A DNA stretch of 5,091 bases from Spirochaetota bacterium (GCA_022704585.1 JAKJGD010000204.1:1-5091); one strand, 5' to 3'. Shown: positions 1 to 5,039, counted from the first letter of the stretch. Translations and numbers: made by a program. The notes: generated from the sequence alone by a model not told the origin.

Positions 1-84
1 CCCATGCCGGTCTGTCAATGCGGTTAAGTAGAGTGCAGGTATTCTATTAAATCAAGCAAAAATCGGTATTGCCGGAACGCCGCG

Positions 85-1167
85 TCACCGCGACATGATC
101 TTTATGAACGCTTCCAGAGTGCCCTTTTCCTTCGCGACCGTAATGCCCATTTCCTGGATCGTCGCCGGTATCCCGGGCACAACCGTACGTTCAACGAGCT
201 CGATCGCCTCTGCCGGGCAGGCCGTCGCGCAGAGCCCGCAACCGATGCACCGGTCCGGATCCACCGACGCGATCCCGTCATTCATGGTTATGGCCTTGAC
301 CGGGCACCGCTCCTCCGCGCATATGGCGCAGCCGGTGCACGAGACGGCGTCAACGCGCGCTTCGAAACGGCTCGGCTCGAACGCATGCGGGTGATTCAGC
401 TGGGTCTTGCCCCTGAGCACGGTGCAGCAGCAGGAACAGCAGTTGCATATAAGGCCTGCCCTCTCGGAGCTGTTGTTGCTGGTATGGACCAGCCCCGCCT
501 GCTCTGACCTGGCGAGCACCGCGAGCCCCTCATCCTTGCTGATGGCGCGGGCATTTCCGGTTGCGACCAGGAAGCGGGCGGCGCCGTCGAAGATCAGGCA
601 CACGTCCTTCGGCTTGTCGCACGCCTTCACGCTCACGCGGCACGCGCAGTTGGTCAAACCGATGAAATCGGCCTTCATGATGAACTGTTTCACTTCCTCG
701 TAGGGATGGACCCGGTTCTTCGGCGTGAGCGACTGCTCCACCGGTACGACCCGCATGAGCGGGGTCGGGTTCCCGGCAAAGGCGTTGCCCAGCGCCTCGT
801 GGTGGTACTTCTCCCAGAGCACGCCGAGCCTGTCATGCATGGGCGTGCCGCCCCCTTTCATGAACGGAAATTCGAACAGGCCGGGGATGGTCGGCACCAG
901 CCCGTACTTTTTTGTTCCGTCCTTCTCGGTAAAGTGGATGATCGCCTTTGATGCCATCGAGTCGAGCAGGCGCCGCGCCGCGGCCTCGTCCAGGCCGGCT
1001 GCCTTCGCTATCAGGTCCGGTGACTTGGCCTTGAAGTTCATGGTCGCGGCAAGCGCCGCTTCCTCGGGCGTGAACAGTATCTGCAGTATCTCCATAAACG
1101 AGTCCGTTTTAGGCGCACGCGCCGGGTGGGTGTCAAGGACCGCCTGGAGCTGTTCGTATGGATTCAT
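85..1167 (-). CDS. Winged-helix / multi-cluster [4Fe-4S] ferredoxin-like protein
   Basis: This 360-residue protein is a predicted cytoplasmic electron carrier or redox sensor; no signal peptide or membrane segment is visible. Residues about 25-95 look like a winged helix-turn-helix (helical segment DLIAKAAGLDEAAARRLLDSM, then a basic wing ending TKKYGLV). The middle region has two cysteine groups: C174, C176, C183 and C190, then C241, C243, C244, C246, C247 and C248 in the run ICNCCSCCC. Two ferredoxin motifs follow: C277/C280/C283/C288, with four residues rather than three before the last CP, and the classic C307/C310/C313/C317. That is 18 cysteines in all. The start is well supported: AAGGGAGG (1172-1179) lies four bases before the ATG. 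It is downstream of the TetR gene on the same strand, 108 bp away, and is probably co-transcribed. The C-terminal dicluster is certain; the HTH, the middle clusters and the function are inference. It resembles uncharacterised 4Fe-4S proteins of anaerobes. Confidence 0.9.
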   Translation of the reverse strand: MNPYEQLQAVLDTHPARAPKTDSFMEILQILFTPEEAALAATMNFKAKSPDLIAKAAGLDEAAARRLLDSMASKAIIHFTEKDGTKKYGLVPTIPGLFEFPFMKGGGTPMHDRLGVLWEKYHHEALGNAFAGNPTPLMRVVPVEQSLTPKNRVHPYEEVKQFIMKADFIGLTNCACRVSVKACDKPKDVCLIFDGAARFLVATGNARAISKDEGLAVLARSEQAGLVHTSNNSSERAGLICNCCSCCCTVLRGKTQLNHPHAFEPSRFEARVDAVSCTGCAICAEERCPVKAITMNDGIASVDPDRCIGCGLCATACPAEAIELVERTVVPGIPATIQEMGITVAKEKGTLEAFIKIMSR

Positions 1168-1171
1168 GATG

Positions 1172-1179
1172 CCTCCCTT
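1172..1179 (-). promoter_or_regulatory. Strong ribosome binding site of the Fe-S protein gene
   Basis: On the minus strand AAGGGAGG precedes the ATG at 1167 by four bases. It fixes this start and contrasts with the TetR and MarR genes in the same window, which lack a recognisable Shine-Dalgarno sequence. Confidence 0.75.
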
Positions 1180-1222
1180 GTGTTTTGTTGATATTAAACA
1201 ATGACCATTAATACATCATTTT

Positions 1223-1242
1223 GTCTCTGCGTTCTCTGCGTG
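1223..1242. repeat. Tandem TCTCTGCGT intergenic repeat
   Basis: Two near-tandem copies of TCTCTGCGT (separated by one base) are followed by GAAAT, in the 108-bp gap between the TetR and Fe-S genes. On the minus strand this reads ACGCAGAGAACGCAGAGA. From memory, CGCAGAGA-type tandem units are a common intergenic repeat in several unrelated bacterial groups; their role is unknown. The rest of the gap (1168-1275) shows no convincing promoter or terminator, supporting co-transcription of the two flanking genes. Confidence 0.45.
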
Positions 1243-1275
1243 AAATATAGTGTTGATCAGGTGCGAATAAAAACA

Positions 1276-1857
1276 TCATTTCAGCAGTAACCCGAACACA
1301 GTATTCATGAAGACGTCCAGAGGCCGTGAACTTTTGGTGACCTTCATGTCGATCAAGGCCCCTTCCCAGCTGTTGAAGATGAAGTCGGAGAGCTCCGCCG
1401 GATCTTTATCCGGACCGACCCGTCCCGTCTTCTGCGCTTCCATGATGCATGCCTGTATCATGCTCTTTGCCTGGTCGAAAAAACCCGCTATCCTGTTCCT
1501 GAACGAGTCGCTCAGGTCGCTCATCTCCTGCGCAATATTGCCGATCGGGCATCCGCAGGTGAAATTCTGCTTATTCATCAGGCCGATATACATGTTGAAA
1601 AAATTCTTCAGCCCCTCCACCGGATCAGCCGCTCCTTGCTGCATCTGTTTTTGCGCGATACTCACAATGAATGATGAAAAGTAGTCTACCAGACACAGAC
1701 CAAACTCCTCCTTGTTCTTGAAATAAAAATAGAAGGATCCCCTGGGTACTTCAGCCGCCTGTAAAACTTCCTGTATGCCGGTATTATTGAAGCCTTTGAG
1801 ATATACCAGCTCGGCCCCTTTTTGAATTATTCGGTTTTTGGTAGTGTCTGAATTCAT
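1276..1857 (-). CDS. TetR/AcrR-family transcriptional repressor
   Basis: This 193-residue dimeric DNA-binding repressor has the family's usual length. The N-terminal HTH spans about residues 10-52: an opening helix, then TGIQEVLQAAEVPRGSFYFY with the typical GSFYFYFKNKEEF recognition-helix signature. The C-terminal ligand and dimer domain contains FTCGCPIGNIAQEMSD (C101, C103), a pattern seen in the TetR branch that includes NemR- and YxaF-like regulators. I chose the ATG at 1857 rather than the in-frame ATG at 1887, because the ten residues between them are encoded entirely by a perfect operator palindrome and the HTH is complete without them. Neither start has a Shine-Dalgarno sequence; the promoter geometry suggests a leaderless message starting at the 1857 ATG. 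It is divergent from the MarR gene and upstream of the Fe-S gene, which is its most likely target besides itself. The ligand is unknown. Confidence 0.9.
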   Translation of the reverse strand: MNSDTTKNRIIQKGAELVYLKGFNNTGIQEVLQAAEVPRGSFYFYFKNKEEFGLCLVDYFSSFIVSIAQKQMQQGAADPVEGLKNFFNMYIGLMNKQNFTCGCPIGNIAQEMSDLSDSFRNRIAGFFDQAKSMIQACIMEAQKTGRVGPDKDPAELSDFIFNSWEGALIDMKVTKSSRPLDVFMNTVFGLLLK

Positions 1858-1888
1858 GATACTAATAGACCAGTCTATTAGTATCATG
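1855..1888. promoter_or_regulatory. TetR operator: perfect 34-bp palindrome
   Basis: The arm CATGATACTAATAGAC (1855-1870) and its exact reverse complement GTCTATTAGTATCATG (1873-1888) flank a 2-bp centre, CA. The core TAGACCAGTCTA (TAGACTGGTCTA on the other strand) resembles the TAGAC..GTCTA boxes I recall for NemR- and LmrA/YxaF-type TetR repressors. It covers the predicted -10 and spacer of the TetR gene and abuts its start codon, as expected for autorepression. The palindrome is seen directly; the binding protein is inferred from position. Confidence 0.85.
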
Positions 1889-1892
1889 TCAA
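1864..1892 (-). promoter_or_regulatory. Predicted promoter of the TetR gene
   Basis: On the minus strand a consensus -35 TTGACA (1887-1892) is followed by a 17-bp spacer and a -10 TCTATT (1864-1869, four of six consensus bases). The expected transcription start, about seven bases after the -10, falls on the A of the ATG at 1857, which would give a leaderless mRNA. The operator palindrome covers the spacer and the -10. Confidence 0.55.
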
Positions 1893-1910
1893 GGAATTAA
1901 TCTAATTTTT

Positions 1911-1930
1911 TTGGCGATAACTATCACCAA
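1911..1930. promoter_or_regulatory. GATAAC repeat, copy 1 (candidate MarR operator)
   Basis: TTGGCGATAACTATCACCAA is an imperfect palindrome: eight of ten pairs match about its centre. It is the best dyad of three related sites upstream of the MarR gene. Its size and A/T-rich core suit a MarR dimer; the assignment is inferred. Confidence 0.55.
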
Positions 1931-1968
1931 GTCAGAGGCTGGGATCCCGAAAAAGTCCAGGCTCTGAC
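1931..1968. repeat. REP-like imperfect palindrome
   Basis: GTCAGAG (1931-1937) pairs with CTCTGAC (1962-1968). After one mismatch, CTGG (1939-1942) pairs with CCAG (1957-1960), and the interior carries the 8-bp palindrome GGGATCCC (1941-1948) beside CGAAAAAG. From memory this resembles the mobile TGGGGTCAGAG-type REP palindromes found near RayT (IS200-like) transposases, which are common in deltaproteobacteria. No transposase is present in the window. There is no T-tract after the stem, so it is not a standard terminator. Confidence 0.6.
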
Positions 1969-1977
1969 CCCATACAA

Positions 1978-1994
1978 TTGGCGATAACAATCGC
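1978..1994. promoter_or_regulatory. GATAAC repeat, copy 2
   Basis: TTGGCGATAACAATCGC matches copy 1 at 15 of 17 positions. It contains its own dyad GCGAT-AACA-ATCGC. Its centre is 67 bp from that of copy 1, with the REP-like element between them. Confidence 0.5.
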
Positions 1995-2024
1995 TTCTAT
2001 GTTACTCTGACACCATTGCATCAA

Positions 2025-2036
2025 GCGATAACTATC
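2025..2036. promoter_or_regulatory. GATAAC repeat, copy 3
   Basis: GCGATAACTATC is identical to the core of copy 1, with its centre 44 bp after that of copy 2. The outer TTGG/CCAA arms are absent, so its dyad is weaker. Confidence 0.45.
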
Positions 2037-2079
2037 TATTACAGATATTTGGACCTTGATTAACCGGCCACCCAGTCCG

Positions 2080-2108
2080 AAAATTACTTGCAAAATGGAA
2101 GTAATTTT
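2080..2108. promoter_or_regulatory. 10-bp inverted repeat before the MarR start
   Basis: AAAATTACTT (2080-2089) and its exact reverse complement AAGTAATTTT (2099-2108) flank a 9-bp spacer. The repeat ends 27 bp before the MarR ATG and overlaps possible promoter elements: TTGATT at 2056-2061 with GAAAAT at 2079-2084 (17-bp spacing), or a TATTAT -10 at 2108-2113. It could be an operator for MarR or another regulator, or an RNA hairpin in the leader. Neither promoter is strong enough to list on its own. Confidence 0.5.
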
Positions 2109-2135
2109 ATTATTGTGTCCATAGAAATAATTACA

Positions 2136-2645
2136 ATGACACTATTTAATGACATCCCCAGGGAAAAGCTGGATGAGATCCTCTTCAGGGCGCTCCAGGC
2201 AGTGTATAAATTCCAGCAATCGAAGGTCACTGCATTCGGCCTTGACTACGAGGATATTTACCTCCTGCAATTTCTGCGAAACAGCTCGCCGGCCCGGATG
2301 AGCGATATTGCCGCAGAGATGAATATACCGGTAAGCACGGCCACGCGGGTCGTTGACCGGCTCCAGAAAAAAAAACTGACGTCCAGGAAAAAGGACGCGT
2401 CAGACAAGCGGAACGTGCTGGTTTCCCTCAAACCGGAGGGAGAGGACGCGGTCAGGAGGATCGAGAACCAGACATACGAACTGCTCAAAAACAACCTTGA
2501 CGGCTTTAGTGAAGAAGACATTGCTTCATTCTTCAAAACGGCTGTGCACTTGCAGAAAATACTGGCGACCCGCACCAATCCTGCCGGCCGGCACATCCAC
2601 GGACCGGATGCGGCCGGAGGCACTGATAGAGTGCAGGAAGATTGA
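2136..2645 (+). CDS. MarR-family transcriptional regulator
   Basis: This 169-residue dimeric winged-helix regulator starts at the ATG at 2136. Residues 11-50 form the N-terminal dimer and ligand helices. The recognition HTH is at about 55-81 (MSDIAAEMNIPVSTATRVVD), followed by the basic wing with the family signature SRKKDASDKRNVLVSLKPEG (83-102). Long C-terminal helices run at about 103-145. The last ~22 residues are a hydrophilic, Gly/Asp/His-containing tail beyond the usual fold. An in-frame TTG at 2088 would add 16 residues, but it lies inside the 2080-2108 inverted repeat and adds no conserved sequence, so I rejected it. The ATG has no clear Shine-Dalgarno sequence. The stop is 32 bp before the flavoenzyme start, so the two genes almost certainly form one transcript, with MarR likely controlling both through the upstream repeats. 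The inducer is unknown. Confidence 0.9.
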   Translation: MTLFNDIPREKLDEILFRALQAVYKFQQSKVTAFGLDYEDIYLLQFLRNSSPARMSDIAAEMNIPVSTATRVVDRLQKKKLTSRKKDASDKRNVLVSLKPEGEDAVRRIENQTYELLKNNLDGFSEEDIASFFKTAVHLQKILATRTNPAGRHIHGPDAAGGTDRVQED

Positions 2646-2667
2646 ATTCGCGGGATAATTCGGGAAA

Positions 2668-2671
2668 GGAG
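2668..2671 (+). promoter_or_regulatory. Ribosome binding site deciding the GMC start
   Basis: GGAG within AAAGGAGAG lies six bases before the ATG at 2678. It favours this start over the in-frame TTG at 2642, which overlaps the MarR stop codon. Confidence 0.7.
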
Positions 2672-2677
2672 AGCGGT

Positions 2678-4960
2678 ATGGATTACGATTTTGCAATAAT
2701 CGGAAGCGGCTTCGGAGGGAGTGTCTCGGCGCTTCGACTGGCTGAAAAAGGGTACCGGGTCGTTGTGATCGAGCAGGGCAACAGGGTCACTCCCATCGAT
2801 ATGGAGGAAGCTTCAAAAAGCATGTTCAGGCTGTTCTGGATGCCCGCGGCGGGGTTAAAGGGCTTCTTCACGCAGAGCTTTTTCAAGCACGTCAGCATCG
2901 TGGGCGGCGTGGGTGTCGGCGGCGGAAGCATCGTGTACGCGGCCGTTTTACTGAAGCCGAAGGACGATTTCTACCATGACCCGTCATGGAGCGGCCTGGG
3001 AGTGGACTGGAAAAAGGAGCTGAAAAAGCATTACGATACCGCGGGAAAAATGCTCGGATTGAAAGAAAACCCGAGCATGGACACCATGGATGAATATCTC
3101 AGGAAAACCGCGAAGCGCATGGGCGCGCTCACAACCTTCGGGCCGGTGAAAAACGGCATCTATTTCGGCACGCCCGAGGTCACCAGGGAGGACCCCTACT
3201 TCGGCGGGCGCGGTCCCGCGCGCGACGGGTGTCACCTTTGCGGCGAGTGCCTAACGGGGTGCAAGCACGGTTCGAAAAACACACTGGACAAAAACTATCT
3301 TTATCTCGCCGAAAAGCTCGGAGCGACGATACTGCCGAACCGCAAAGTGACGAACGTCATCCCCGGCGACAAAAGCGGCTACCGGCTGAAGATCTCGGAC
3401 CCTACCCGGCCGCTGAAGCGCTGCCCCGAAATCCGGGCAGGCAGGGTCGTCATCGCAGCAGGCGTGCTGGGCACGCTGGAGCTCCTGTTCCGGTGCCGCG
3501 ACATCACGAAAACGCTCCCCCGCGTCTCCGGCCAGCTGGGCCGCATCGTGCGGACCAACAGCGAGTCGATCGTCGGCGCACTCTCGCCGGACCGGGACCT
3601 CGACCTGTCCCACGGCACCACGATCTCAACCGACTTTTACCCGGACGCCCACACCCATATAACGCAGAACCGCTTTCCCCGCGGGTACGGCTTTATGCGC
3701 TGGTACGCGGGCCCGCTGCTCGACGACGATCATCCCGTGCGGAGATCTCTCAGGACCCTCGCCGTCATGCTCGTCAGACCGGCGTCCCTTGCCAGGAACT
3801 GGTTTGCGCACAACTGGCACCGGCGCGTCATCATCCTCACCGTAATGCAGAACCTGGACAACCGGATCTCATTCAAATACGGCAGGAGCCTGGCGACCCT
3901 CTTCCTGTCGCGGCGGCTCAAGTCAAAAAAATGGAAAGGCAAGGAGGCGCCCACTAATCTCCCGGTGGCCAACGAGGCGGCCCGGGTACTGGCCGAGGAG
4001 CTGGGCGGAACGCCGATCAACGTCATCATGGAAAGCCTGCTGTCCCAGTCCACCACCGCGCATATACTGGGGGGGTGCCACATGGGCTCCTCCGCTGAAG
4101 ACGGCGTGCTCAGCACGGACCACGAGGTGTTCAACTATCCAGGTCTGTACGTCGTGGACGGCGCCGCGGTCTCCGCAAACGTGGGCGTTAACCCGAGCCT
4201 TACCATTACGGCTTTCGCAGAGCGTGCCATGAGCCGCATACCGGCGAAGAAAAAAGCACCCAAGAACTTTCTAACGTACAATATACCAGCGGAAAAAAGG
4301 AGCCTACTGATGAAAGTATTAAAGAAGATTCTGATTGTCGCATGCATCATCGTACTGGCCGACGCCGTCCTGACCGGCATCAACATTGCCCAGAAGGGAT
4401 GCGGCGGATACAAGGGACAGACCGTGGAGCAGATAATCGGCAAGCCGGCCGACAAGGCCACGCTTGACGACATCACCCGGCTCTCACGGGCGCAGGTCAT
4501 GCAGCTGTTCTATGCGGCTCCGGCCCCGGAAGCGAAAGACCTCGAGGGCGAGCGCCGGGCGGTCATGACCGGCGGAGGCGTGCTTACGTACGTCTCGAAC
4601 TTCTACGCCGCCTTCCTGTTCGGGCCCGGCTCCTGGACCGGCAAGGCGTTCCTGCCGAAAGAGCAGCACGGCTACAACCTTTTCAGCAACACGGTTGACG
4701 GGAAAGAATCGTTCGTTCGGGATCGGGAGATGAAGACGTCCGTGGCGAAGTCCGCATATGACGAAAAGAACTCGTTCCATGTCGATTACACCGAATCGAT
4801 GGGGTTCGCGCCGATGCGGCCGCACGACGAAATCAGGAAGATCAACGGCACGCTCTTCCTGGGGCTCGGCTCGCTCCCGGCATCGGCGGGCACGCTCAAC
4901 CCCATGCCGTTCGTGGTGTACGGCGAAGCGACACCGTGGGTGGGCGCGGATAAAAAATAA
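2678..4960 (+). CDS. GMC (cholesterol-oxidase-like) FAD oxidoreductase with C-terminal membrane-anchored domain
   Basis: This 760-residue predicted flavoenzyme would oxidise a hydroxyl group of a hydrophobic substrate; the closest family I recognise is the ChoD-type branch of cholesterol oxidases. The FAD-binding motif GSGFGG is at residues 9-14 (GxGxxG, ending in VVVIEQG), and a second FAD-contacting loop VGGVGVGGGSIVYA is at 75-88. C185, C188, C191 and C195 form CHLCGECLTGC, followed by KNTLDKNYLYLAEK, as in this branch. RVVIAAGVLGTLELL is at 256-270. HILGGCHMG (H462) and VNPSLTI (N505) match the active-site His and Asn regions of cholesterol oxidase. The usual enzyme ends near residue 525. 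Here the frame continues through a basic linker, a transmembrane helix (about 547-569) and a ~190-residue soluble domain with GSWTGK at 651-656. It is probably co-transcribed with MarR. The substrate is not determined; sterol, steroid or another long-chain alcohol are all possible. Confidence 0.9.
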   Translation: MDYDFAIIGSGFGGSVSALRLAEKGYRVVVIEQGNRVTPIDMEEASKSMFRLFWMPAAGLKGFFTQSFFKHVSIVGGVGVGGGSIVYAAVLLKPKDDFYHDPSWSGLGVDWKKELKKHYDTAGKMLGLKENPSMDTMDEYLRKTAKRMGALTTFGPVKNGIYFGTPEVTREDPYFGGRGPARDGCHLCGECLTGCKHGSKNTLDKNYLYLAEKLGATILPNRKVTNVIPGDKSGYRLKISDPTRPLKRCPEIRAGRVVIAAGVLGTLELLFRCRDITKTLPRVSGQLGRIVRTNSESIVGALSPDRDLDLSHGTTISTDFYPDAHTHITQNRFPRGYGFMRWYAGPLLDDDHPVRRSLRTLAVMLVRPASLARNWFAHNWHRRVIILTVMQNLDNRISFKYGRSLATLFLSRRLKSKKWKGKEAPTNLPVANEAARVLAEELGGTPINVIMESLLSQSTTAHILGGCHMGSSAEDGVLSTDHEVFNYPGLYVVDGAAVSANVGVNPSLTITAFAERAMSRIPAKKKAPKNFLTYNIPAEKRSLLMKVLKKILIVACIIVLADAVLTGINIAQKGCGGYKGQTVEQIIGKPADKATLDDITRLSRAQVMQLFYAAPAPEAKDLEGERRAVMTGGGVLTYVSNFYAAFLFGPGSWTGKAFLPKEQHGYNLFSNTVDGKESFVRDREMKTSVAKSAYDEKNSFHVDYTESMGFAPMRPHDEIRKINGTLFLGLGSLPASAGTLNPMPFVVYGEATPWVGADKK
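4297..4312 (+). promoter_or_regulatory. Internal ribosome binding site and ATG inside the GMC gene
   Basis: AAGGAG (4297-4302) sits seven bases ahead of an in-frame ATG (4310-4312), encoding Met545 just before the transmembrane helix. The spacing is ideal, and the signal is as strong as those of the two SD-led genes here. It suggests separate initiation of the C-terminal domain. Confidence 0.55.
4310..4960 (+). other. C-terminal anchored domain, possibly its own 216-residue product
   Basis: This segment begins MKVLKKILIVACIIVLADAV, a signal-anchor-like start with positive residues then a hydrophobic helix, so the remainder would lie outside the cytoplasmic membrane. C31 (KGCGG) lacks a lipobox, so it is not an obvious lipoprotein. 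The soluble part has a helical DDITRLSRAQVMQLFYAAP region, then GSWTGK, a probable beta-rich stretch (SFHVDYTESMG), and DEIRKINGTLFLGLG ending in PFVVYGEATPW. GSWTGK recalls the GXWXG motif of a poorly characterised family, but I cannot assign it. Fused to the oxidoreductase it would tether the enzyme to the membrane; made separately it would be a partner protein. The function is unknown. Confidence 0.5.
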
Positions 4961-4966
4961 TGGACA

Positions 4967-5010
4967 GGGCCGGCCGGGATCTGTATGTTCCAACATGCCG
5001 ATGCCGGCCC
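4967..5010. repeat. GC-rich stem-loop after the GMC gene
   Basis: GGGCCGGC (4967-4974) pairs with GCCGGCCC (5003-5010), with a nested dyad ATGTT-CC-AACAT (4985-4996) in the loop. It starts seven bases after the GMC stop. No T-run follows, so it is not a canonical intrinsic terminator; it could stabilise the 3' end or attenuate transcription. Confidence 0.45.
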
Positions 5011-5039
5011 GTCATGCCGGGGGAGATGTTTCCGCAACC

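Noticed and set aside
1..84. Short plus-strand tail ending in TAA at 25-27, as the end of another gene
   Set aside because: Only eight codons are visible, with no family signal. No terminator hairpin for the minus-strand Fe-S gene could be seen here either.
725..1204. 159-codon plus-strand open frame opposite the Fe-S protein gene
   Set aside because: It is antisense to a gene with clear cysteine motifs and a strong SD. The product is Ser/Ala/Arg-rich without a recognisable domain.
1911..2036. CRISPR-like repeat array
   Set aside because: There are only three short, degenerate repeats with unequal spacing (67 and 44 bp), and they are palindromic and promoter-proximal. An operator array fits better.
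2088..2135. TTG start adding 16 residues to MarR
   Set aside because: It lies in the middle of a perfect inverted repeat, has no SD, and the added sequence is not MarR-like. The ATG at 2136 gives a normal N-terminus.
2642..2677. TTG start adding 12 residues to the flavoenzyme and overlapping the MarR stop
   Set aside because: The ATG at 2678 has GGAG at six-base spacing, and the FAD motif begins within ten residues of it, as usual for the family.
3229..3957. 242-codon plus-strand open frame rich in Arg/Pro inside the flavoenzyme gene
   Set aside because: It is a shadow frame of a GC-rich gene: composition is biased to Arg, Pro and His, no domain is visible, and the GMC frame is unambiguous through the whole stretch.
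4250..4256. A6G run as a programmed -1 frameshift site
   Set aside because: The heptamer A AAA AAG is not in the required zero-frame phase (codons are AAA AAA GCA), and a six-A run is short for strong transcriptional slippage. It is kept only as a possible point of sequence error or past fusion.
4484..4996. 170-codon minus-strand open frame opposite the C-terminal domain
   Set aside because: It has an Arg/His-rich composition typical of an antisense shadow, lies opposite a continuous frame, and has no ribosome binding site or motif.
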